A stretch of 64,000 nt of DNA. Source: an uncultured Brachyspira sp. GTDB lineage: Bacteria > Spirochaetota > Brachyspiria > Brachyspirales > Brachyspiraceae. Where the stretch lies: NCBI RefSeq assembly GCF_910588665.1, contig NZ_CAJUPR010000002.1, forward strand, positions 190,031 through 254,030, in the 5' to 3' direction. The position numbers and the translations under genes are program-made. Under the pieces are notes generated by a model. The model worked only from the letters and a program-made list of their open reading frames with translations, was not told where the DNA came from and made no database searches. Positions 26,024 to 34,397 of the stretch are shown piece after piece (position 1 is the stretch's first letter; each line of letters begins with the position of its first letter).

Positions 26024-27160
26024 ATGAAAAAGGAAAGTACGGATTATAAAAATTTAAATAGATGGCGCTTAATTCTTGGAAGCTTTGCCAATGATAATAT
26101 TAATATTGACAGCGCATACTCAGAAACTGATGAAGCCTTAGATTTTTTATACGGCAGAGTATACGGAGAAAATGCGGGATATGCCGATTTTGATAATGTA
26201 AAAGAAGGCGGAAAAGAAGCGTCGAAATTAACTGTACCTGTATGGGTTTCAAGAATAAAAAAATTATTTCCTAAAAAAACAGTTGAGATAATGCAAAGTC
26301 ATGCATTAGAAAAATACAATATGACAGAAATGCTTACAGACGAGAATATTTTAAAAGAGATGGAGCCTAATATGGATCTTTTAAAAAATATACTCGCATT
26401 TAAAGATATGATGGATGGAAAAGTAAAAAAACTTGCATATAGTATTGTAAAAAAAGTTGTTGAAGATATAAAAAAGAAAATGGAAAGCGATATAAAAAAA
26501 GTGTTTTATGGTAAAAAGATGCCGAACTCCTATTCCAATAATAAAATATTTAAAAATCTGGACATAAAAAAAACTATAAGAAATAATTTGAAAAACTATA
26601 ATACGGAATATAAGATTATATTTATGGATAAATTATATTTCAATCAAAATATTAAAAAATATAATCCATGGCATATTATAATATTGATAGATGAAAGCGC
26701 ATCTATGTTTGATTCCATAATATATACAATAATAATGGCTTCCATATTTGCAAACCTGCCGTATTTATCTGTAAAGATTGTTATATTTGATACAGCTATA
26801 GTTGATTTAAGCGATTATGTAAAAGATCCTATAGATATATTGTTTAAAGTTCAGTTAGGCGGCGGTACGGATATAGTAAAGGCTTTGGAGTATTCAAGAA
26901 AAATAACGGTTAATTCTGATAAAACTATAGTTCTTTTGATAAGCGATTTATATGACGGCAATGATTATAAATATATGTATAAAAGCGCAGGGGATATAAT
27001 AGAATCTGGTTCAAAGCTTTTTATTCTTACCGCTTTAGATTATAATTCGAATGCAAGCTATGATAAAAATGCCGCACAGAAATTTGCAAAAATAGGCGCT
27101 AAAGTTGCGGCTTTAACTCCGAATGAGCTTTCAAATTGGATAAGCTCCGTAATATCTTGA
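26024..27160 (+). CDS. vWA-domain protein, YehP/CoxE-like
   Basis: This 378-residue protein has the layout of the E. coli YehP family of vWA proteins: an N-terminal RWRLILGSFAND segment, a helical middle with EPNMDLLKNILAFKDMM, an IRNNLKNYNTEYK linker, then a vWA domain from about residue 215. The metal-ion site is IDESASM (DxSxS, 223-227), Thr282 in QLGGGTD and Asp in LLISDLYDG. In other bacteria this protein is encoded with a MoxR AAA+ ATPase, a SWIM zinc-finger protein and a fourth partner. None of those is nearby. A TATAAT at 26015-26020 ends 3 nt before the ATG and there is no ribosome binding site, so translation may be leaderless or may use another promoter. Confidence 0.8.
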   Translation: MKKESTDYKNLNRWRLILGSFANDNINIDSAYSETDEALDFLYGRVYGENAGYADFDNVKEGGKEASKLTVPVWVSRIKKLFPKKTVEIMQSHALEKYNMTEMLTDENILKEMEPNMDLLKNILAFKDMMDGKVKKLAYSIVKKVVEDIKKKMESDIKKVFYGKKMPNSYSNNKIFKNLDIKKTIRNNLKNYNTEYKIIFMDKLYFNQNIKKYNPWHIIILIDESASMFDSIIYTIIMASIFANLPYLSVKIVIFDTAIVDLSDYVKDPIDILFKVQLGGGTDIVKALEYSRKITVNSDKTIVLLISDLYDGNDYKYMYKSAGDIIESGSKLFILTALDYNSNASYDKNAAQKFAKIGAKVAALTPNELSNWISSVIS

Positions 27161-27170
27161 AACTTACATG

Positions 27171-27210
27171 CAAAAATAAAAGGCGCAAATATAAAATATA
27201 TTAACGCCTT
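27171..27210 (-). terminator. Terminator of ctpA (minus strand)
   Basis: Read on the minus strand, AAGGCG (27210-27205) and CGCCTT (27185-27180) form a stem around a 19-nt AT-rich loop, followed by TTATTTTTG. It lies between the convergent vWA and ctpA genes. Confidence 0.65.
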
Positions 27211-27228
27211 AAAAAATATTGTATTTAA

Positions 27229-28698
27229 TTAATTGTCTTCATTTTCATTTGACCAATTATCTCTGGGTGCTTCTTTATCCTGAGGAGGCTCTTTGCCTGT
27301 CTGTAAATATTCAATTGCCGCTTTTAACTGCTTATCATAACGGAGATCATATATTTCTTTATAATTGTCCAAATTTCTTTCATTATATATTAAACGCTCT
27401 AAGAGATAATCGCTTGGCATTATATTTTTTGTTCTGAGCTCTTCTTTAAAAGAAGGCAGAGCCTGAGAATCTGAGTTTTCATTAGGATATTTTTTAACAT
27501 AAGCTGATATCTCTTCTCCTTTTCTGAGCTCTGTTAAAGCTGTTATATCCGAAGCACTGAGTTTAGGCTCCACAACAATGAAGTCCGGAGTAATACCTTT
27601 TCCATGAAGTCTTCTTCCGTTAGGGGTATAATAATGCGCAACTGTGAATTTAAAAGAAGTATTATCTCTTGTATCTAGAGGAAGCACATACTGAACGCTG
27701 AATTTTCCGAATGTAGTTTCGCCTAGAAGCTTGGCTCTCTTGCTGTCCTGCAAAGCTCCTGAAAGTATTTCAGATGCCGAAGCGCTGTATTGATTTACAA
27801 GTACAATCATATCTCCGCTCAGCCATTCATCGCCTTTTTTAGAAGCATAATAGTCCTGATTTTCATTTTTAGTTCTTCCTCTGGTATAAACTATTTTGCC
27901 TTCGGTTAAAAACTCCTCCGCTATATTAATGGCTGTGTCAAGTCTTCCGCCCGGATTATTTCTCAAATCAAGAATAAGCTTTTTCATACCCTGATTTTTC
28001 AAGTCTATTAAGGCATTTTCCAAGTCTTTAGCAGTATCATCTCCGAAAGTGGTAATTCTTATATAGCCTATATTACTGTCAGCCATTTTATATTTTACGC
28101 TTTTTATTTCTATTATTGCTCTGGTTAGAGGATATTTAATAGGCTCTAAAACTCCGTCTCTTATTATTGTAAGAGTAACTTTCGTACCCTCTTTTCCTCT
28201 CATAATATTAGCCGCATTATCAACGGACATATCTTTTGTGCTTTTTCCGTCTATCTCGGTTATTATATCTCCCGATAAAATGCCTGCTTTTTCTCCGGGA
28301 CCGTCCTCTATGGGAGAGACTACCATCAAGCCTTTATCGGCATTTTTTGAAATTGAGAGTCCAACTCCGCCGTATCTTCCTGACATTTCCGTATTTAATG
28401 CTGTATTTAATTCCTCATCAAGAAGAAATGTAAAAGGATCGTCGGTAGCCTCAAGCATTCCTTTTATAGCGCCGTACATTAATTTTTTTGTAGTTACATT
28501 ATTGGTATCAACAAAGTTCTGCTGCAAAGTAGCGAAAACTTTCTGAAATAATCTGCTGTAATAATAAAAATCATTGTCGGACTGAGCCTTTCCCTGCTGG
28601 GCTATTGCAAGAGACGGGCTTTTAAAATTAAAAAAAGAAACTGCCGCCACAAAAATTAAAAGAAATATCCATAAAAGCCTTTCTTTGTTTTTTATCAT
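27229..28698 (-). CDS. C-terminal processing serine protease (S41 family)
   Basis: CtpA/Prc-type proteases cleave proteins near their C-termini in the periplasm. The 489-residue product has an N-terminal membrane anchor or signal (LLWIFLLIFVAAVSFFNF), then a PDZ domain at about 108-180 (GRYGGVGLSIS, GILSGDIITEIDG). The catalytic S41 region has LDLRNNPGGRLDTAI, Ser307 in NQYSASASEI and Lys332 in ETTFGKFSVQ, 25 residues apart as in the family's Ser-Lys dyad. The C-terminal tail is charged and variable. AAGGAT sits before the ATG. The gene is monocistronic with its own terminator. Its substrate in this organism is unknown. Confidence 0.93.
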   Translation of the reverse strand: MIKNKERLLWIFLLIFVAAVSFFNFKSPSLAIAQQGKAQSDNDFYYYSRLFQKVFATLQQNFVDTNNVTTKKLMYGAIKGMLEATDDPFTFLLDEELNTALNTEMSGRYGGVGLSISKNADKGLMVVSPIEDGPGEKAGILSGDIITEIDGKSTKDMSVDNAANIMRGKEGTKVTLTIIRDGVLEPIKYPLTRAIIEIKSVKYKMADSNIGYIRITTFGDDTAKDLENALIDLKNQGMKKLILDLRNNPGGRLDTAINIAEEFLTEGKIVYTRGRTKNENQDYYASKKGDEWLSGDMIVLVNQYSASASEILSGALQDSKRAKLLGETTFGKFSVQYVLPLDTRDNTSFKFTVAHYYTPNGRRLHGKGITPDFIVVEPKLSASDITALTELRKGEEISAYVKKYPNENSDSQALPSFKEELRTKNIMPSDYLLERLIYNERNLDNYKEIYDLRYDKQLKAAIEYLQTGKEPPQDKEAPRDNWSNENEDN

Positions 28699-28813
28699 GT
28701 TTTTATCCTTATTGTTGTTATTGCTTGAACTTGGCTATAATCATTTTTAATTGCCTATGCAGTTTTCGGCTCGCTTATAATATAAATAAATTATAACATA
28801 AATAGTAAAAAAA

Positions 28814-28894
28814 TTATATATGAAAACTTTTAATTTTTAATAATATACTTCTGTTATTTTTCTTACTGTATTTATAAAAAGTTTTCATATATAA
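28814..28894. repeat. 18-bp perfect inverted repeat in the ctpA-glycosyltransferase gap
   Basis: TTATATATGAAAACTTTT (28814-28831) and its exact reverse complement (28877-28894) flank 45 bp of T-rich DNA. The whole 331-bp gap (28699-29029) is between divergent genes; apart from this repeat I see no gene or RNA in it. The function is unknown: a transcribed hairpin, a regulator site pair or a small mobile-element remnant are all possible. Confidence 0.7.
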
Positions 28895-29029
28895 AATAAT
28901 AATATAAATAAAGAATAATAAAAAGCGCCGTTGAAAAATCTGTATTATTTAAGTATAATCAAAATGCATATTTTTTATTAAAATTATATTATGAAAAAAT
29001 ATTATTATTATTTATATAGGCTTTGAATT

Positions 29030-30139
29030 ATGATAAAAGTTTCCGTTGTGCTTCCGATTTACAATGTTGAAAAATATTTAAAAAAATGTTTGGAGAGCAT
29101 TATAAATCAAACTTTAAAAGATACAGAGATAATATGTATTAATGACTGCTCTGCTGATAATTGCGGGAATATAATAAAAGAATACGCTGAAAAAGATAAT
29201 AGAATAAAATTTATAAATAATGAAGATAATATCGGTGTAGGTTTTTCAAGAAATATAGGTATTGATTTAAGTAATGGAGAATATATCTCTTTCATAGATT
29301 CTGATGATTTTATAGAAAGTAATTATTTGGAAAATCTATATACTACGGCAAAAAAATATGATGCAGATATCGTTTTTACAAACAATATATATACAGTTAA
29401 TGGAAGCAAAGGATATATAAAACCTTATTATCATAACAGATTAAAAAGATGGAAAAAAGATTTTAAAGATAAATGTTTTGAGGGTATAAGCAATTTTAAT
29501 GTAAGCACAATAGAAAAAGAAAATACTCCCGAATATCCATTGGTTTCAAGTGTAAATAAAATATTTAAAAAAGATTTTATTACAAATAATTTTTTGAAAT
29601 TCCAAAATTATATAGTAGCTGAAGACAGTGATTTTTTTTATAAATATTTAGTTTATAATCCAAAAATGTATTACAATAATAATGCTGAATATTATTATGT
29701 TCAAAGAAAATCATCAGCGGTTCATTCTATAGAGAAAGATGAGAAAACTGTATCAGATGCATTATCTGTATTCAGCAATATATTTAACTTCTATAAAGAA
29801 AAAAATATTAACCTATTAAAAGAATCCAATTATTATAATTTCAATTCTTTTTTATTTGTATTTAATAATTATAAAGCTTCAAATAAGGATGAATTCTATA
29901 AAAAATGTCATGAATTAATGAAAAAATTAAATCCTGAAATAGACAGAGATAAGCATGCATTTTATGCCTATAGTCTTTTTATAATGAAAACTTATGAAGA
30001 TTATAATATGTATATGGAAAAAATAGAACGGTTAAAGAAAAGAGTATTTAATAAGGCTTGGTGGCTCCCTTCAATAACCTTAAGAGAGAAATATAAAAAA
30101 TATGCTCTTGATAGGCTTGCATATAAAAATTGGAAATAA
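29030..30139 (+). CDS. Family 2 glycosyltransferase
   Basis: The 369-residue protein has a GT-A fold domain at residues ~1-200: VSVVLPIYNVEKYLKKCLESIINQTLKDTEIICINDCS at the N-terminus, GFSRNIGIDLSNGEYISFIDSDDFIE with the DxD-type motif, and YPLVSSVNKIFKKDF. The remainder is A/T-rich and lysine-rich with no recognised domain. It would transfer a sugar from a nucleotide donor, probably to an envelope polysaccharide or lipooligosaccharide, but donor and acceptor are unknown. No other polysaccharide genes are close. The composition is A/T-richer than neighbouring genes, so acquisition by transfer is possible. Confidence 0.85.
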   Translation: MIKVSVVLPIYNVEKYLKKCLESIINQTLKDTEIICINDCSADNCGNIIKEYAEKDNRIKFINNEDNIGVGFSRNIGIDLSNGEYISFIDSDDFIESNYLENLYTTAKKYDADIVFTNNIYTVNGSKGYIKPYYHNRLKRWKKDFKDKCFEGISNFNVSTIEKENTPEYPLVSSVNKIFKKDFITNNFLKFQNYIVAEDSDFFYKYLVYNPKMYYNNNAEYYYVQRKSSAVHSIEKDEKTVSDALSVFSNIFNFYKEKNINLLKESNYYNFNSFLFVFNNYKASNKDEFYKKCHELMKKLNPEIDRDKHAFYAYSLFIMKTYEDYNMYMEKIERLKKRVFNKAWWLPSITLREKYKKYALDRLAYKNWK

Positions 30140-30196
30140 AAAATATTATACTTATAAAAATTAAATATTTTAATACCATAATTAAAAGGCGTATTA

Positions 30197-30697
30197 ATGA
30201 TAAAAGAATATAAATACATATTAACAGAAGATCATTTTATAGATTTTCAAATGCATTATTTAAAATCAAATATAAAATTATCCGTAAAAAAAACTATTAT
30301 TATACTTGCCGCACTTTATATTATAGTATTTTCATCTTCGGTTTTATATTTCAGAGGCAATGCATTTATGATATCTGCAGCGGCATTGCTGATTTTATTA
30401 TTTTCTGTTATTCAAATACTTACATATAAAAAGCGTTTGGAAAAAAGAATAATTAAAAAAGTTAGGGAGTATATAAGAAGCGGAAAACTGGATAAAGTTT
30501 TAGGAATTAAAGAGCTGATTATTTATGATGATAAAATAGTTTTTAAAGAAGAGAGAGGAGCAAGCGAGTTTAAAAGAAATGAAATAAAAAAAATAGAATG
30601 CACTTTAAAATGCATATTCTTTTATACAGATGATATGTCTGCAATTATTATTCCTAAGAGCTGTATTAAAAGCGGAGATACGGATTTTTTATTATGA
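30197..30697 (+). CDS. YcxB-like membrane protein
   Basis: The 166-residue protein has the YcxB layout: an N-terminal YILTEDHFIDFQMHYLK strand segment, two adjacent membrane helices (VKKTIIILAALYIIVFSSSVLYF and MISAAALLILLFSVIQIL), then a soluble domain with IIYDDKIVFKEERGASEF, IKKIECTLKCIFFYTDDMSAIIIPKSCI. The last segment matches the YcxB C-terminal domain, which usually ends in an IPKRxF motif; here it is IPKSCI. The family function is not known. AAAAGGCG precedes the ATG. recX follows about 43 bp downstream. Confidence 0.65.
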   Translation: MIKEYKYILTEDHFIDFQMHYLKSNIKLSVKKTIIILAALYIIVFSSSVLYFRGNAFMISAAALLILLFSVIQILTYKKRLEKRIIKKVREYIRSGKLDKVLGIKELIIYDDKIVFKEERGASEFKRNEIKKIECTLKCIFFYTDDMSAIIIPKSCIKSGDTDFLL

Positions 30698-30740
30698 CTT
30701 AATACTTGAAAAACTATTTATTTATTATACTATTATTTAT

Positions 30741-31355
30741 ATGGTTATTTTAAAAATGAAATTAAAAGGCGGTAAGGCATATATTAAAGTATCAGGCGGA
30801 GATATTTTTACTATACCCAAAAACGGACTTTATGAGCTTGATTTATATGAGGGTATGGAGCTTGAATATGAAGAGATACCTCATATAAGACTCAAAGCTT
30901 TTGAATGCGCCGCCAGAAAATCAGCAGTATCCGTTTTGAAAAGATCTTTTGTAAGCGAAGGAATGCTCAGAGATAAGCTTATAAAGAAGGGGCATAAAAA
31001 AAGATTTATTAATTATGCCGTTAATTACTGCAAAGAATATGATCTTATAGACGATAAAAGATTTGTAAAGATTGCTGTTAATAGCTTAAAGCTTAAAGGA
31101 AAAAGCAAAAGGCATATTATAGATTATTTAAAAAAATGCCGTATTAAAACATCTTTGATAGAAAAAGCCGAAAACTCTATAAGCAGCAGAATAGAAGACA
31201 GAGCTTTAAAAAATGCAGTAAGAAAATATTATAAAATATATGAAAATAAGGATAAAAAAGAAGATTATATAATAAGATCTTTAATGAGAAAAGGATTTAA
31301 ATATGACAGAATAAAAACGATGCTTTCTAGATATTTAAAAAATAAAAAAAGGTAG
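30741..31355 (+). CDS. recX: RecX regulatory protein
   Basis: RecX inhibits or modulates RecA filaments. The 204-residue product is built from RecX three-helix repeats: VLKRSFVSEGMLRDKLIKKGHKKRFINYAVNYCKEYDLIDDKRFVKIAVNS, then KGKSKRHIIDYLKKCRI and the C-terminal YIIRSLMRKGFKYDRIKTMLSRYL. The open frame extends upstream to 30630 inside the YcxB gene, so I set the start at the ATG at 30741; an ATG at 30756 (MKLKGG) is equally possible and neither has a clear ribosome binding site. recA is not in the window. Confidence 0.85.
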   Translation: MVILKMKLKGGKAYIKVSGGDIFTIPKNGLYELDLYEGMELEYEEIPHIRLKAFECAARKSAVSVLKRSFVSEGMLRDKLIKKGHKKRFINYAVNYCKEYDLIDDKRFVKIAVNSLKLKGKSKRHIIDYLKKCRIKTSLIEKAENSISSRIEDRALKNAVRKYYKIYENKDKKEDYIIRSLMRKGFKYDRIKTMLSRYLKNKKR

Positions 31356-31384
31356 CTGTATACTTTAATGAGGTGTATAATTTT

Positions 31385-31837
31385 ATGAAATTAGGCGAAG
31401 CGATTATAAAAAAAGAAGAATATATAAAGAAAATGGATAATCTTAAGAAAAGAATAAAAAGCAATATTATAATAAAAGAAGATAATAAAAATAATGAGAA
31501 TCCGAATGATTTAATAGAAGAATATATTGAAATTAATAATGAGCTTTCCGATTTAATTATTAAAATAAAAGACAGAGAAAATAATGCAAAATTGGATATA
31601 GGAATATCCGTATATGATGCAGTTAATATAAGAGATAAGCTCTCAAGAGAAATTGATATTTATAAAACTATTTTAAAAGAAGTAAGCAGCAAAGATTACA
31701 GAAATGCTAAAAATGAAATAAATATTACAGTATTAGTTAATGTAAAGGATATGCAAAATGAATTTGATAAATTATCAAAAGCCTATAATGATATTGATAT
31801 TATGATACAGAAAACTTCTTGGAATACCGATTTATAA
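31385..31837 (+). CDS. DIP1984-family protein
   Basis: The 150-residue protein matches the DIP1984 (septicolysin-like) family along its whole length: MKLGEAIIKKEEYIKKMDNLKKRI at the N-terminus, DLIEEYIEINNELSDLIIKIKDREN in the middle, VYDAVNIRDKLSREIDIYKTILKE and a C-terminal VNVKDMQNEFDKLSKAYNDIDIMIQKTSWNTDL. It is predicted all-helical and cytosolic. Despite the family name, no toxin activity can be inferred, and the function is unknown. A GAGG sequence near 31370 suits the ATG at 31385; an upstream in-frame GTG at 31373 overlaps that site and is rejected. Confidence 0.8.
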   Translation: MKLGEAIIKKEEYIKKMDNLKKRIKSNIIIKEDNKNNENPNDLIEEYIEINNELSDLIIKIKDRENNAKLDIGISVYDAVNIRDKLSREIDIYKTILKEVSSKDYRNAKNEINITVLVNVKDMQNEFDKLSKAYNDIDIMIQKTSWNTDL

Positions 31838-31849
31838 TAAGCCTATTAT

Positions 31850-31878
31850 TTGTATGGGCTTTAATTTTATGATATAAT
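31850..31878 (+). promoter_or_regulatory. Promoter of a leaderless gene
   Basis: TTGTAT (31850-31855), a 17-bp spacer and a perfect TATAAT (31873-31878) lie so that the expected transcription start, 6-8 bp after the -10, falls at the ATG of the radical SAM gene (31886). No ribosome binding site exists between the -10 and the ATG. Confidence 0.6.
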
Positions 31879-31885
31879 TTATAAT

Positions 31886-32839
31886 ATGAACGGCAATATA
31901 TGTTATTTTTTTTCGGATTATATTAAAAATAAATACGGCTTTAAGGCAGGTAAAATATCTTTAGACACTGATTTCGGATGCGCACATAAATATGACGGCA
32001 TAGGATGCAGATTCTGCAGCTTAAATAGTTATAAGCCTCCTTATGTATCGGAAGAAAATATTAATAATCAGTGGAATAACGGCGTAAAAAATTATAAAAA
32101 CAGATACAGCAGATTTTACGGATATTTTCAATTGGGAACTCCCCTGTCGCCTCAGGCTTCAGAAGAATCTCTTAAGTATGCATATAAATTAATATATTTT
32201 GATGACTGCATAGGTCTTATGTTCGGGGCAAGAAGCGATATGCTTGAGGAAGAAGTATTAAAAAAACTAAATGATTTATCTGTTTCCTCAAATAAAGAAA
32301 TTTGGCTTGAGATGGGCATTCAGTCTTCAAATGATGAAACTCTTAAGTTCATAAACAGAGGACATGATTATATGTCTTTTTCTAATAAGGTAAAGCATAT
32401 AAAAAAAAATTATCCGAGTATTATAATATGCGCTCATATAATATTCGGTCTTCCTAAAAGATTTGCATATCATGAAGATAAAAAAATTATAGAATTGGAA
32501 AGCAGAGAAGATATGATTAAAACAGTTAAAGATGTATCCTCTATTAAAGTAGATGCTGTAAAATTTCATCAGCTTGATATAGTAAAAGGTTCTTATTTTG
32601 AAAATATGTATAAAGAATATTATTTTCCTGTTTTAGACGAAGATTTTTATATAGATTTAACTGCGGAAGCTATTTCTTTTACTAACTCAGATATTATTAT
32701 AGCGCGTCTGACAGGCGATAGTTTAGGAGACTCTTTAATAGCTCCGAAATGGAAAAAAAACAAATCTCAGATTATAAGCCTTATAATAAAAAAAATGAAG
32801 GAAAAAAACATATTTCAGGGAAGCAGATATATTATTTAA
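31886..32839 (+). CDS. TIGR01212-type radical SAM protein
   Basis: The 317-residue protein belongs to the YtqA/TIGR01212 radical SAM group. The [4Fe-4S] cysteines are in GCAHKYDGIGCRFCSL (C-x8-C-x2-C), near residue 33. Further family segments are YFQLGTPLSPQASEESLKYAY, GLMFGARSDMLEEEVLKKL, LEMGIQSSNDETLKFINRGHDY, CAHIIFGLP and VDAVKFHQLDIVKGS. The fold is a SAM-radical TIM barrel resembling the Elp3 core, but the substrate is not known; tRNA modification has been suggested for relatives. The gene is likely leaderless (see the promoter entry at 31850-31878). A broken NYN gene lies just downstream. Confidence 0.85.
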   Translation: MNGNICYFFSDYIKNKYGFKAGKISLDTDFGCAHKYDGIGCRFCSLNSYKPPYVSEENINNQWNNGVKNYKNRYSRFYGYFQLGTPLSPQASEESLKYAYKLIYFDDCIGLMFGARSDMLEEEVLKKLNDLSVSSNKEIWLEMGIQSSNDETLKFINRGHDYMSFSNKVKHIKKNYPSIIICAHIIFGLPKRFAYHEDKKIIELESREDMIKTVKDVSSIKVDAVKFHQLDIVKGSYFENMYKEYYFPVLDEDFYIDLTAEAISFTNSDIIIARLTGDSLGDSLIAPKWKKNKSQIISLIIKKMKEKNIFQGSRYII

Positions 32840-32851
32840 TTGCGTATTTAT

Positions 32852-32993
32852 ATGAAAAAAGTATTTGCATATATAGACGGTTTTAATTCTTATTTGATAA
32901 AAAAAGAAGACAAAAAACAACTACGCTAATATTTAAAAGTTTATCAGCGGTAATAAAACCTAAAAATATAATAAAGCATGCAGAAGCCTATCA
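32852..32993 (+). pseudogene. NYN-domain (LabA-like) gene remnant
   Basis: The ATG at 32852 starts a short frame MKKVFAYIDGFNSYLIKKEDKK followed shortly by a stop. VFAYIDGFNxY is the N-terminal signature of NYN/DUF88 RNase-like proteins. In another frame the DNA continues as LIFKSLSAVIKPKNIIKHAEAYQII, which resembles the next NYN segment (helix then strand). So the gene has a frameshift and a large deletion and stops at the zapA 3' end. Only about 45 codons remain of ~200. It is a decayed gene, not a functional small protein. Confidence 0.55.
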
Positions 32994-32995
32994 AA

Positions 32996-33313
32996 TTATT
33001 TATTTTGTGCTTTTGTTTTGTCTATAAGTTTTATAAGTTCATTTGACCTTAATGCTATACTTTCTTTAAAAGCCGATAAAGTATCCTTACCTGCTTTATT
33101 GCTTTCAATTTCCCTTTTTAAAAGGTCCGCTATATTAAGACATGCCAATATGGCTATTGTATCTCTCGGATATCCTGTTCCGTAATGCTCCGCTATATCG
33201 TTCATACTTTCATTTACAAAGTCCGCAATTTCTTTTAAATATTGAGTATTTCCGTCCTGCGATTTTATATTTAAAACCCTTCCGTATACATTAACCTCTA
33301 AAATATTATCCAT
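32996..33313 (-). CDS. zapA: Cell division protein ZapA
   Basis: ZapA bundles FtsZ filaments at the division site. The 105-residue protein has the compact N-terminal ZapA head (LEVNVYGRVLNIKSQDGNTQYLKEIADFVNESMNDIAE, with the typical AVLACLNIADLL-type helix TIAILACLNIADLLKREIE) and a C-terminal coiled coil. It starts 18 bp after the stop of the coiled-coil gene upstream on the same strand, and the two are very likely cotranscribed. An RBS is weak (AGGTAAATAATT). ftsZ is not in the window. Confidence 0.85.
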   Translation of the reverse strand: MDNILEVNVYGRVLNIKSQDGNTQYLKEIADFVNESMNDIAEHYGTGYPRDTIAILACLNIADLLKREIESNKAGKDTLSAFKESIALRSNELIKLIDKTKAQNK

Positions 33314-33331
33314 AATTATTTACCTAATATA

Positions 33332-34270
33332 TTATTTTGATTCATTATCAAAGAAGAATTCTTCCTCCTCTTCATCTCCGAACATATATCTGTCATCTTC
33401 GCTTATATCAAACTCATAATTATCTTCTTTTTCTTTAATCTCTTCTTTGACATCATTATCAATATTATCAGGCATATCTTCCGTATTATCGTTTTTTATA
33501 TCATTATCCCAGCTGGAATCTGAGGCATTGCTGAAAGGATCTTCATCTTCAGATGCTTTAACATTTGCATATATTTTTACTTCTTGTATTTTCTCCGTTT
33601 TATATTCTTCTGCTTCTTTTACAGATTCTTTATCGCTGAAAGGGTCATCTTCATAATCTGTTATGTTTGTATTTTCTTTTTTATTTGTAAGTTTATCATT
33701 ATCAGGCGTCGGAATATCTTTTATATCCTCTTTTATATATTCTGTTTCTTCTTTTTCATAATTTTTATGATTTGTATTATGAATCACTGAGGATCTGTTG
33801 TTTTTTTTAGCCTCCGTATTTATTTTTCTTACGCTGTCTATTCTGTCTATCAGTATTCCCAATTTCTCTAAAAGCTCATTATTTTCTCTTTTAAGTGTTT
33901 CTATTGTTCTTAAAGATTTTTCTAATTCCTTTTTTAAATTATCATTTTCTTCTATTAAATAAGAAGAATCCTTTTCGGTATTTTCTAAATTCGATTTTAA
34001 AGCATCTCTTTCTATTCTGGTAGCTTCCAATTGTTTTATAAGATTATCTTTATCTTCTTTAACAGAATTGTAATTATCGGTTGCATTTCTTTTATCGGCT
34101 TCTAAAATAGTTTTTTCTTCTTTTAAGGCATTAAAAGAATCTTTAATCTGATTAAGCTCGGACTTTAATTGTTCTATTGTGTGCAGCAGTTCTTTATTGT
34201 CAAATGAAATTAATTGGTAGTCGTCTAGAATATCTTTTAATTTTTCTTCTAAAATAGTAAATTCTTTCAA
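33332..34270 (-). CDS. Coiled-coil protein with acidic tail, zapA operon
   Basis: The 312-residue product has a long coiled coil (about residues 1-150, heptads such as LKSELNQIKDSFNALKEEK) and then an acidic disordered region. That region contains two similar patches, DDPFSDKES and DEDPFSNAS, and it ends in DEEEEEFFFDNES, an acidic/aromatic terminus that looks like a short binding peptide. I do not recognise the family. Position directly before zapA suggests a cell-division role comparable to ZapB, a coiled-coil ZapA partner, but no sequence homology supports this. A ribosome binding site (AGGGGG) precedes the ATG. Confidence 0.55.
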   Translation of the reverse strand: MKEFTILEEKLKDILDDYQLISFDNKELLHTIEQLKSELNQIKDSFNALKEEKTILEADKRNATDNYNSVKEDKDNLIKQLEATRIERDALKSNLENTEKDSSYLIEENDNLKKELEKSLRTIETLKRENNELLEKLGILIDRIDSVRKINTEAKKNNRSSVIHNTNHKNYEKEETEYIKEDIKDIPTPDNDKLTNKKENTNITDYEDDPFSDKESVKEAEEYKTEKIQEVKIYANVKASEDEDPFSNASDSSWDNDIKNDNTEDMPDNIDNDVKEEIKEKEDNYEFDISEDDRYMFGDEEEEEFFFDNESK

Positions 34271-34397
34271 TTTTTACCCCCTGCCGAAAAAGTATATTAA
34301 AAATTATACCACATATAAATTCAATTGTCAATTTTTTATTTATATGATAAAATACATCATAAAAATAATTAATTAAAAATAATTGTATCTATTTGTT

